Assembly: GCA_041584475.1 (NCBI GenBank)
Contig: JBFHDX010000127.1
Span: 1-10,164 of the forward strand
Direction of reading: 5' to 3'
Source of the DNA: JBFHDX01 sp041584475
Lineage (GTDB): Bacteria > Pseudomonadota > Alphaproteobacteria > UBA8366 > JADFVY01
Length of the DNA stretch: 10,164 nt
The notes below the pieces were generated by a model. The model did not search any database. It saw nothing but the letters and a program-made list of their open reading frames with translations, and was not told the origin of the DNA. The position numbers were made by a program, and so were the translations under genes. Shown one piece after another: positions 1 through 6,370 of this stretch; positions within the stretch are counted from its first letter, which is position 1; each line of letters starts with the position of its first letter.

Positions 1-469
1 GCGGCTGCTTGAAGATGTACATCGACTGCAGCAGGAGCGGGCTGGCGAAGCCGAGATCGCGGGCCGTGCGCTCGAGCCGCGGCGCGCGCGAGAACGAATC
101 GAATACCGGGTCGAGGTCGTGCATGGCATGGCCGATCTTGTTGACCGCGAGCGCCTTGTCGACGGTGATGCGGCCCTTCTCGTCGATCGCGCCCTCCTCG
201 AAGAAGACGCGGATCTTGTCCCCCGAGCCGCGGAAGTAGGCGTCGGCGGAGTGGGCGCGCGTCGTCGTCGAGAAGACCGTCGTCGACTCCGTCGGATCGA
301 AGGCGTCGACGATCGCCGCCGCGCGGGACATCAGCGCGTCGCACGCCGTGCTGTCGGCGTACCGCTCGAGCACCAGATAACCGTCGCGCGCGAAGGCCTC
401 CCGCATCGCCGCGGTCAAGTGGCCGTCCGGCGGTGTCGCAAAGCGCGCGGGGTGCCGCGGCGCTGCCAT
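1..469 (-). CDS. PhyH (phytanoyl-CoA dioxygenase) family protein, PHYHD1-like, N-terminal part
   Basis: Partial gene whose 3' end runs off the left edge; 156 residues are visible. The family consists of Fe(II)/2-oxoglutarate-dependent oxygenases of the double-stranded beta-helix fold. Visible features are an N-terminal helix and strand with FARDGYLVLE (residues 26-35), the block GSGDKIRVFFEEGAIDEKG (81-99), NKIGHAMHDLDPVF (110-123) and QSMYIFKQP (148-156). These blocks closely resemble human PHYHD1 as I remember it. The iron-binding HxD motif should come just after the last visible residues, so catalytic competence cannot be judged here. The start is the ATG at 469-467, which overlaps the deoB stop in TGATG. 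There is no clear Shine-Dalgarno before it, so it probably relies on translational coupling. The substrate is unknown. Its place after deoB suggests a nucleoside, a sugar phosphate or a related small molecule, which is inference. Confidence 0.88.
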   Translation of the reverse strand, partial: MAAPRHPARFATPPDGHLTAAMREAFARDGYLVLERYADSTACDALMSRAAAIVDAFDPTESTTVFSTTTRAHSADAYFRGSGDKIRVFFEEGAIDEKGRITVDKALAVNKIGHAMHDLDPVFDSFSRAPRLERTARDLGFASPLLLQSMYIFKQP

Positions 470-1692
470 CACGACAGCGCGCACGCGGCGCCGTGGTCCA
501 GCGCATCGAGGCCGAGATGGCCGGCGATCGTCTGGCCCATGTCCGCGAAGCTGTCGCGCCGCCCGAGCGGCCCCGGGCGCACGCCGGGGCCGAAGAACAG
601 CACCGGCACGTGCTCGCGCGTGTGATCCGTACCGCGCCACGTCGGATCGCAGCCGTGATCGGCGGTGAGCAGCGCCAGATCGCCCGGCCGCAAGGCCGCC
701 TCGAACGCCGGCACGCGGCGGTCGAACGCTTCCAGCGCGGCGGCGTATCCGGGCACGTTGCGGCGATGGCCGAACAGCGTGTCGAAATCGACGAAGTTGG
801 CGAACACGATGGCCCCGTCCGGGGCCCGTCCGGTCTCGTCGAGCAGCCGGTCGAACAGCGCCATGTTGTCGGGGCCCTTGGCGACACGGGTGATGCCGCG
901 CCCGGCGAAGATGTCGGAGATCTTGCCGATCGAGACGACCTCGCGGCCGGCCGCCACGGCGCGGTCGAGCAGCGTCTCGTCGAAGGGCGGCGTCGTGTAG
1001 TCGCGGCGGTTGGCGGTGCGCACGAACGTATCCGCGGTCTCGCCGAGGAACGGCCGGGCGATGACGCGGCCGACGTTCAACGGGTCGACGAGTTCCCGCG
1101 CGACGCCGCACACGTCGTACAGCCGCTCGAGCCCGAAATGCTCCTCGTGGGCGGCGATCTGGAACACCGAATCCACCGACGTGTAGCAGATCGGCTTGCC
1201 GGTGCGGATGTGCTCCTCGCCGAGTTCGCGAACGATCTCGGTGCCCGAGGCGTGGCGGTCGCCGAGGATGCCCGGCAGGCCACAGCGCGCGACCAGCGTC
1301 TCGGTCAAATCGCGGGGGAAACAGGGACGGGTGTTGGGGAAGTAGCGCCAGTCGAACCGCACCGGCAGGCCGGCGATCTCCCAATGCCCGCTCGGCGTGT
1401 CCTTGCCGGCGCTCTGCTCGACCGCGTAACCCCAGGCGCCGGCGGCGGCGGAGTCAGTCGACACGCCGGCCAGCGGCCGGCCAGCGCTCGCTTCGGCCGC
1501 GGCGGCGAGCCCGAGGCGCGCGAGGTTGGGTATCGCGAGCGGTCCGCTACGGTCGGCCGCGTCGGCGCCGCCCGCGGCGCAGCGCTCGGCGATATGGCCT
1601 AGCGTGTCGGCGCCGTCGTCGCCGAACCGGCCGGCATCGGCGCTGGCACCGATACCCAGCGAATCGAGCACAAGAATGAATGCACGGCTCAT
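469..1692 (-). CDS. deoB: Phosphopentomutase
   Basis: Cytoplasmic enzyme of the alkaline-phosphatase superfamily that interconverts (deoxy)ribose-1-phosphate and (deoxy)ribose-5-phosphate, linking nucleoside phosphorolysis to central metabolism. At 407 residues it has the normal family length. The N-terminus FILVLDSLGIG carries metal ligand D10, and DGADTLGHIAE follows. GKDTPSGHWE (96-105) holds T99, the threonine phosphorylated in the family. The other predicted metal ligands are D304 and H309 (VDFDTLFGH), D345 and H346 (TADHG) and H357 (GTDH). They keep the spacing I recall for the Bacillus cereus enzyme (D286, H291, D327, H328, H339), so both manganese sites look intact. A short cap domain lies in between. 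The ATG at 1692 overlaps the deoA stop by four bases (ATGA) and is preceded by GAGGAG eight bases upstream. The TGA stop overlaps the next gene's start by one base. Confidence 0.97.
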   Translation of the reverse strand: MSRAFILVLDSLGIGASADAGRFGDDGADTLGHIAERCAAGGADAADRSGPLAIPNLARLGLAAAAEASAGRPLAGVSTDSAAAGAWGYAVEQSAGKDTPSGHWEIAGLPVRFDWRYFPNTRPCFPRDLTETLVARCGLPGILGDRHASGTEIVRELGEEHIRTGKPICYTSVDSVFQIAAHEEHFGLERLYDVCGVARELVDPLNVGRVIARPFLGETADTFVRTANRRDYTTPPFDETLLDRAVAAGREVVSIGKISDIFAGRGITRVAKGPDNMALFDRLLDETGRAPDGAIVFANFVDFDTLFGHRRNVPGYAAALEAFDRRVPAFEAALRPGDLALLTADHGCDPTWRGTDHTREHVPVLFFGPGVRPGPLGRRDSFADMGQTIAGHLGLDALDHGAACALS

Positions 1693-3041
1693 CGGCGGGG
1701 CTCCTCACTGTCTTGGCGAACGTGTTCGATGACCACGGGATGGGTTGGCGGCGCCTCCGCGCCGGCCACGACCGCCGAGCGCAAGGCCTCGCAGGCGGCG
1801 TCCGCGGCCGCCTCACTGGCGGCGTGGACGGTCGCGAGCGGACGGTCGTCGGAGACCTCCTCGCCCGGCGCGCGGATCCCGGCGAAGCCGACCGAATGGT
1901 CGATCACGTCCTCCGCTCGACGCCGGCCGCCGCCGAGCGCGACGACGGCGATGCCGATTGCCCGCGTGTCCATCCGCACAACGATACCCGACGCCGCCGG
2001 CGGGCACGCCCGCACGACCGGCGCGACCGCGAGATAGCGGTCCGGCCGGTCGGCGAAGTCGGCCGGCCCGCCGAGGGCCGACACCATGCGCTGGAAGCGC
2101 TCGGCGGCGCTGCCGTCGTCGAGCACCTGCCGCGCGCGCTCGCGACCCTGCCCGGCGTCGGCCACGATGCCGCCCACCGCGAGCAGCTCGCCGGCGAGCG
2201 CGAGCACGACCTCGAGCAGCCGCGCGTCCCGGCCGTCCCCGTCGCCGCGCAGGAACGAGACCGCTTCGGCCACCTCGAGCGCGTTGCCAGCGGTCCGGCC
2301 CAGTACCTGGTTCATGTCGGTGATCAGGGCGCTCGTCCGAAGGTCCGCCCCGTTGGCGACCGCAACGATGCTCGCAGCCAGCTCCCGCGCGTCGGCAAGC
2401 GTGCTGGCGAAGGCGCCGTTGCCGGTCTTGACGTCCATCACCAGGCCATGAAGCCCCGCCGCGAGCTTCTTCGAGAGGATCGAAGCGGTGATCAGCGGGA
2501 TCGATTCGACGGTGGCGGTAACGTCGCGGATCGCATAGAAGCGGCGGTCGGCGGGGGCAAGGTCGGCGGTCTGGCCGATGATCGCGCAGCCGGCCTCGGC
2601 GATGCAGCGCCGGAATTCCACCGTGTCCGGCGCCGTCCGATAGCCCGGGATCGAGTTGAGCTTGTCGAGCGTGCCACCGGTGTGGCCGAGGCCACGGCCC
2701 GAGATCATCGGCACGCGCGCGCCGCACGCGGCGACGATTGGCGCGAGCATGAGGCTCACCTTGTCGCCGACGCCGCCGGTCGAATGCTTGTCGAGCACCG
2801 GGCCTGCGCCGCCGACGTCGTCCCAGGCGAGGGTCGTGCCCGACTCCACCATCGCGCGCGTCAGCGCGACCCGTTCGTCCATCGTCATGCCGCGGAAGAA
2901 CACGGCCATCGCGAACGCCGCGACCTGACCCTCGCTGATCGAGCCGTCGGTCAGGCCGCGCACCATGCAGGCGATCTCCTCGGGCGCCAGCGCCGCGCCG
3001 TCACGCTTGCGACGGATGATTTCCTGCGGCAGCAGGGTCAT
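1689..3041 (-). CDS. deoA: Thymidine phosphorylase
   Basis: Cleaves thymidine and deoxyuridine with phosphate to thymine or uracil plus deoxyribose-1-phosphate; a cytoplasmic homodimer in this family. The protein has 450 residues, close to the 440 of E. coli DeoA, and matches it along its length. DKHSTGGVGDKVSL (84-97) is the phosphate site with K85 and S87. SGRGLGHTGGTLDK (114-127) is the family signature. YAIRDVTATV (169-178) gives R172, and ITASILSKK (184-192) gives S187 and K191, the pyrimidine-binding residues. The signature's usual final glutamate (DKLE) is asparagine here (N129). I chose the ATG at 3041 over an in-frame TTG at 3050, because it overlaps the previous stop in ATGA and has GAGGA nine bases upstream. 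Its similarity to E. coli DeoA argues for thymidine phosphorylase rather than the broad pyrimidine-nucleoside phosphorylase of Gram-positives. Confidence 0.96.
   Translation of the reverse strand: MTLLPQEIIRRKRDGAALAPEEIACMVRGLTDGSISEGQVAAFAMAVFFRGMTMDERVALTRAMVESGTTLAWDDVGGAGPVLDKHSTGGVGDKVSLMLAPIVAACGARVPMISGRGLGHTGGTLDKLNSIPGYRTAPDTVEFRRCIAEAGCAIIGQTADLAPADRRFYAIRDVTATVESIPLITASILSKKLAAGLHGLVMDVKTGNGAFASTLADARELAASIVAVANGADLRTSALITDMNQVLGRTAGNALEVAEAVSFLRGDGDGRDARLLEVVLALAGELLAVGGIVADAGQGRERARQVLDDGSAAERFQRMVSALGGPADFADRPDRYLAVAPVVRACPPAASGIVVRMDTRAIGIAVVALGGGRRRAEDVIDHSVGFAGIRAPGEEVSDDRPLATVHAASEAAADAACEALRSAVVAGAEAPPTHPVVIEHVRQDSEEPRR
1701..1706 (-). promoter_or_regulatory. Ribosome binding site of deoB
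   Basis: GAGGAG on the minus strand, inside the 3' end of deoA, eight bases before the deoB ATG at 1692. It supports that start and shows that deoB can recruit ribosomes itself as well as being coupled through the four-base overlap. Confidence 0.75.
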
Positions 3042-3856
3042 GCGGGCCAATCCTCGAGAAATGCCGCCAGGAGGCGGCGCACGTCGGCGGCGGCGGCGGT
3101 CGCCACCGCGAGGGTCTGTGCGTGCGCGAGCCCCGACGCCTCCATGCCCGCGGCGAGATTGGTGATGATCGACAGCGCGGCGACGCGAAGGCCGGCGTGG
3201 CGGGCGAGGATGACTTCGGGCACCGTCGACATGCCGACGGCGTCGGCCCCGAGCACGCGGGCGGCGCGGATCTCGGCCGGCGTCTCGAACTGCGGCCCGC
3301 AGAACCAGGCGTAGACGCCCTCGTGCAACGGCAGGCCGAGGCGCCCGGCGGCGCTTTGCAGGCGCTCCCGCAGGCCCGCATCGTAGGCGTCGACCATGTC
3401 GACGAACCGAGCGTCGCCGGTCACGCCGAACAAGGGGGAGACGCCGGTCAGGCCGATATGGTCGCTGATCGCCATCACCGAACCGAGCCCGATTTCGGCG
3501 CGCAGGCTGCCGGCCGCGTTGGTCAGGATCAGCGTGCGGCAGCCGAGCGCCGCCAGCGTACGCACGGGTACCGTCATCGCGTCCGCGCGACCGGATTCGT
3601 AGAGATGGGCACGGCCGTGCAGGACTGCGACCGGCGTGTCCGCAACGGTGCCGAGCAGCAGCCGTCCTGCGTGACCGCCGACGCCCGGCGCGGGGAAGCC
3701 GGCAAGCTCGTCGTAGGCCAGGATGACCGGGTCAGCGACATCGTCCGCAAGCGGGCCGAGGCCGGAGCCGAGCACGATGCCGACGCGGGGCGCGATGTCG
3801 CGGGCCCGTTCGGCGATTCGCTCGGCGTTGCGACGGATGTCGGCATCATCGCTCAT
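3038..3856 (-). CDS. punA: Purine-nucleoside phosphorylase (trimeric, class II type)
   Basis: Cleaves (deoxy)inosine and (deoxy)guanosine with phosphate to the free base and (deoxy)ribose-1-phosphate. The 272-residue protein belongs to the low-molecular-mass family of human PNP, not the hexameric E. coli DeoD type. GIVLGSGLG (26-34) is the phosphate loop with S31. HGRAHLYESG (80-89) and LTNAAGSL (111-118) follow. FCGPQFETPAE (185-195) holds E191, matching the catalytic glutamate E201 of human PNP. GMSTVPEVILARH (208-220) is diagnostic. SIITNLAAG (229-237) holds N233, matching human N243, which favours 6-oxopurines. The true start is the ATG at 3856, overlapping the cdd stop in ATGA. The frame stays open further upstream only as arginine-rich shadow translation of cdd. 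No clear Shine-Dalgarno is seen, so initiation is probably coupled to cdd. The symbol is by family; deoD or xapA labels may also be used. Confidence 0.94.
   Translation of the reverse strand: MSDDADIRRNAERIAERARDIAPRVGIVLGSGLGPLADDVADPVILAYDELAGFPAPGVGGHAGRLLLGTVADTPVAVLHGRAHLYESGRADAMTVPVRTLAALGCRTLILTNAAGSLRAEIGLGSVMAISDHIGLTGVSPLFGVTGDARFVDMVDAYDAGLRERLQSAAGRLGLPLHEGVYAWFCGPQFETPAEIRAARVLGADAVGMSTVPEVILARHAGLRVAALSIITNLAAGMEASGLAHAQTLAVATAAAADVRRLLAAFLEDWPA
3051..3055 (-). promoter_or_regulatory. Ribosome binding site of deoA
   Basis: GAGGA on the minus strand, nine bases before the ATG at 3041. An upstream in-frame TTG (3050-3048) would leave no spacer to this site, so it decides the start in favour of the ATG. 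Confidence 0.7.
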
Positions 3857-4245
3857 CGCAGGTTGTCCGGACCGAACGAGAGCGGCAGCAGCTCGCCCAG
3901 GCTCAGCGTACGGCGCAGCCCCTCCGGCGAACAGACGTGGATCGCGACGTCGTCGCCGGCGAATTCGCGGATCCGCTGACGGCAACCGCCGCACGGCGTC
4001 ACCAGCGCCTCGCCGCCGCCGACCACGACGATCTCCGCGATCCGCGTCTCGCCGTCCATGACCATCGCCGCGATCGCCGTGGTCTCCGCGCACCAGCCCT
4101 CCGGATAGGAGGCGTTCTCGACGTTGCAGCCGGCGTAGAGACGGCCGTTGGCGCCCTTCACGGCGGCACCGACGGCAAAGCCGGAATAGGGGGCGTGCGC
4201 CTTGTCCATGGCGTCGCGCGCCAGTTCGAACATCCGTGCATCCAT
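3853..4245 (-). CDS. cdd: Cytidine deaminase
   Basis: Zinc enzyme converting cytidine and deoxycytidine to uridine and deoxyuridine, feeding DeoA with deoxyuridine. At 130 residues it is the short homotetrameric type (as in Bacillus) rather than the roughly 294-residue dimeric E. coli type. Visible motifs are the substrate loop HAPYSGFAVGAAV (17-29), CNVENASYPEGWCAE (40-54) with zinc ligand C52 and catalytic E54, and PCGGCRQ (84-90) with zinc ligands C85 and C88. The start is the ATG at 4245, one base after the permease stop (TGAGATG), with a good AAGGAG seven bases upstream. An in-frame upstream start at 4272 would run into the permease gene and add nine residues unlike the family. The gene ends with a four-base overlap into the purine phosphorylase gene. 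Confidence 0.96.
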   Translation of the reverse strand: MDARMFELARDAMDKAHAPYSGFAVGAAVKGANGRLYAGCNVENASYPEGWCAETTAIAAMVMDGETRIAEIVVVGGGEALVTPCGGCRQRIREFAGDDVAIHVCSPEGLRRTLSLGELLPLSFGPDNLR

Positions 4246-4246
4246 C

Positions 4247-5221
4247 TCAACGCTCCTTGACGTAGGGCACACCGATCGCCCGCGGCGGCGTCGCCGAGCC
4301 GATGAAGCCGGCGAGCAGGACCACCGTCATGATATAGGGCAGGGCCTGGATGAACTGCACCGGAACCTCGCCGATGCCGGCGATCTCGACGCCCTGCAGG
4401 CGGATCGTCACGGCGTCGAGGAAGCCGAACATCAGGCACGCGAACATCGCCTGCCACGGCCGCCATTTGCCGAAGATCATCGCCGCCAGCGCGATGTAGC
4501 CCTGGCCGGCGGACATCTCGCGCACGAACGCCGCGTTCTGCGCGATCGACAGGTAGGTGCCGCCGATACCGACCAGCGCGCCGCCCAGCAGGATCGCCCG
4601 GTAGCGCAGCCACGATACCGAGATCCCCGCCGTATCGACGGCGTGCGGGTTCTCGCCGACGGCGCGCAGCCGCAGGCCGAACCGCGTGCGGTAGACCACC
4701 CACCAGGTCGCCGGCACCGCGGCGAGGGCGGTGTAGACGAGCAGGTTGTGGCCGCTCACGAGCTCCGCATAGAGCGGACCGATCAGCGGCACCGGCCGCA
4801 GCTTGTCGGCCAGCGGCAGCACAAGCGGCATGAAACGCGCGCCGGCGTCGAGGCTCGGCGTCTGTCCGCCCTGGCCGAACCAGGCGTTGCCGAGCACCAC
4901 CGTGAGGCCCGAGACGAGGAAATTGATGGCCACCGCGCTGACCACCTGGTTGCCGCGATGGGTCACGCTGGCGAAGGCGTGCACGGCGGCGAGCGTCACC
5001 GATACCGCGATGCCGGCGGCAAGCGCCAGCCACGGCGATCCGGTCACCGCGGCGACGCAGGCGGCGGCAAACGCGGACGCGAGCAGCTTGCCCTCGAGCG
5101 AGATGTCGATCACGCCGGAGCGTTCCGACAGCAAACCCGCCATGGCGCAGAGGACGAGCGGCGTGGCCACGCGGAGCGTCGCGTCGAGCACGAGGAGCGC
5201 GAAGACGAAGGCCTCAGCCAT
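4247..5221 (-). CDS. Nucleoside ABC transporter permease 2 (NupQ-like, BPD_transp_2 family)
   Basis: Second inner-membrane subunit of the nucleoside importer, paired with the permease upstream. The 324-residue protein has about eight or more hydrophobic segments, for example around residues 5-30, 46-60, 64-86, 94-113, 159-176, 208-228, 241-270 and 290-308. The cytoplasmic loop after the first segment carries LSERSGVIDISLEGKLL (31-47), matching the SGVxNIxLEG element typical of this family. RFGLRLRAVGENPHAVDTAG (180-199) is the conserved loop expected to contact the ATPase, and IFGKWRPW (249-256) is also typical. Length and position match NupQ/YufQ of Bacillus. It starts six bases after the stop of permease 1, with GAGGG about ten bases upstream, and ends one base before cdd. 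Confidence 0.94.
   Translation of the reverse strand: MAEAFVFALLVLDATLRVATPLVLCAMAGLLSERSGVIDISLEGKLLASAFAAACVAAVTGSPWLALAAGIAVSVTLAAVHAFASVTHRGNQVVSAVAINFLVSGLTVVLGNAWFGQGGQTPSLDAGARFMPLVLPLADKLRPVPLIGPLYAELVSGHNLLVYTALAAVPATWWVVYRTRFGLRLRAVGENPHAVDTAGISVSWLRYRAILLGGALVGIGGTYLSIAQNAAFVREMSAGQGYIALAAMIFGKWRPWQAMFACLMFGFLDAVTIRLQGVEIAGIGEVPVQFIQALPYIMTVVLLAGFIGSATPPRAIGVPYVKER
4253..4258 (-). promoter_or_regulatory. Ribosome binding site of cdd
   Basis: AAGGAG on the minus strand within the last codons of the upstream permease gene, seven bases before the ATG at 4245. It decides the cdd start and is one of the strongest such sites in the window. Confidence 0.78.
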
Positions 5222-5227
5222 GGCCGG

Positions 5228-6370
5228 CTAACCCTCTTGCGCGGCCGTCCCGGGGCGACCGCCGAGCGCGACGAGACGGCGGTAGCCGCGCTCCAGCACG
5301 CCGCGCATCATGTAAGCGAGCGCGCCCGAGAACAGGATGATCAGGCCCTGGATCGCGACCGTCATCTCGCGGCTGATGCGCGGCAGCTCGAACGCGAGCT
5401 CGGCGCCGCCCTGGTAGAGAATGCCGAACAGGAAGCTCGCCAGGATGATGCCGACCGGATGGCTGCGGCCCATCAGCGCCACGGCGATTCCGGCGAAGCC
5501 GTTGCCGGCGGTGAAGTTGAGGATCAGGCGGTGCTGCACGCCCATGATCTCATTGACGGCAACGAACCCGGCGAGCATGCCGGACAGGCACATCGTCGTG
5601 ATGATCAGGCGCCGCGTGCCGATTCCGGCATAGACCGAGGCGCGCGGGTTGTGCCCGGCGGCGCGCAGCTCGTAACCCCACGGCGTACGCCACAGGAACA
5701 CCCAGACGCCGAGCGACGCCGCAAGCGCGAGCACGATCGATAGGTTGAGCGGCGAACTCGCCGTCTCGATGCCGACGACCGCCAGCACCTCGTGCATCTT
5801 CGGCAGCAGCGCCGCGTCGGCGAACGCCCGCGTCTCCGGCGACATCTGGCCCGGCATGATGAGCACATTGACCAGCAGGTAGACCATCAACGCCGCAGCG
5901 ATGAAATTGAACATGATCGTCGTGATGACGATGTGGCTGCCGCGGTAGGCCTGAAGGTAGGCGGGAATGAACGCCCAGGCGGCGCCGAACAGCCCGGCGG
6001 CGGCGATGCCGACCGGGATCAGCAGCCACGCCGGCAGCACCGCGTCGAACGCCAGCAGCGCCAGCCCGACACCGAGACCGCCGATATAGGCCTGGCCCTC
6101 GCCGCCGATGTTGAACAGCCCCGCGTGGAAGGCGACGGCGACGGCGAGCCCGGTGAAGATGAAATTGGTCGTGTAGTAGAGCGTGTAGCCCAGCGCCTCG
6201 TCGTAGCCGAACGCGCCGACCAGCAGGATGCGCACCGCCTCGACCGGGTTCTCGCCGACCGCCATGACGACGAGTCCCGACGCGACGAGCGCCATCAGGA
6301 GGTTGATCATCGGCAGCACGCCGACGTCGACCCAGCGCGGCAGCGGCACGTAGGGTACGGCCGCGCTCAT
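5228..6370 (-). CDS. Nucleoside ABC transporter permease 1 (NupP-like, BPD_transp_2 family)
   Basis: First inner-membrane subunit of the nucleoside importer. The 380-residue protein has hydrophobic segments near 18-38, 68-86, 95-112, 114-136, 147-171, 208-227, 255-275, 290-320 and 338-357. Family landmarks are FNIGGEGQAYIGG (86-98), the loop WGYELRAAGHNPRASVYAGI (231-250) expected to meet the ATPase, and GNGFAGIAVALMGRSHP (289-305). It is longer than its partner, as NupP/YufP-type subunits usually are. The ATG at 6370 overlaps the ATPase stop in ATGA and has no evident Shine-Dalgarno, so initiation is likely coupled to the ATPase gene. The stop is TAG at 5230-5228. Nucleoside specificity is inferred from the BMP-type binding protein and the salvage enzymes around it. 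Confidence 0.94.
   Translation of the reverse strand: MSAAVPYVPLPRWVDVGVLPMINLLMALVASGLVVMAVGENPVEAVRILLVGAFGYDEALGYTLYYTTNFIFTGLAVAVAFHAGLFNIGGEGQAYIGGLGVGLALLAFDAVLPAWLLIPVGIAAAGLFGAAWAFIPAYLQAYRGSHIVITTIMFNFIAAALMVYLLVNVLIMPGQMSPETRAFADAALLPKMHEVLAVVGIETASSPLNLSIVLALAASLGVWVFLWRTPWGYELRAAGHNPRASVYAGIGTRRLIITTMCLSGMLAGFVAVNEIMGVQHRLILNFTAGNGFAGIAVALMGRSHPVGIILASFLFGILYQGGAELAFELPRISREMTVAIQGLIILFSGALAYMMRGVLERGYRRLVALGGRPGTAAQEG

Noticed and set aside
433..1602. Long plus-strand open frame of about 389 codons opposite deoB
   Set aside because: It is in register with deoB (third codon positions coincide with deoB first positions reversed), where stops need TTA, CTA or TCA codons that GC-rich genes avoid. 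The translation is arginine-rich, with no recognisable domain, while the minus strand gives a perfect DeoB.
1680..3314. Plus-strand open frame of about 544 codons opposite deoA and the end of the purine phosphorylase gene
   Set aside because: Same in-register antisense effect. It spans two real genes, is full of Arg, Ala, Gly and His, and has no known motif.
3857..4093. N-terminal extension of the purine phosphorylase frame into cdd
   Set aside because: The extra residues are arginine/aspartate-rich antisense-like sequence overlapping cdd in another frame. The ATG at 3856 in an ATGA overlap gives a normal family N-terminus.
4202..5743. Plus-strand open frame of about 513 codons opposite the permease genes
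   Set aside because: The translation is a highly charged, His/Arg/Asp-rich sequence, as expected from reading a hydrophobic membrane protein gene backwards. It is in register with permease 2 and extends across a gene boundary.
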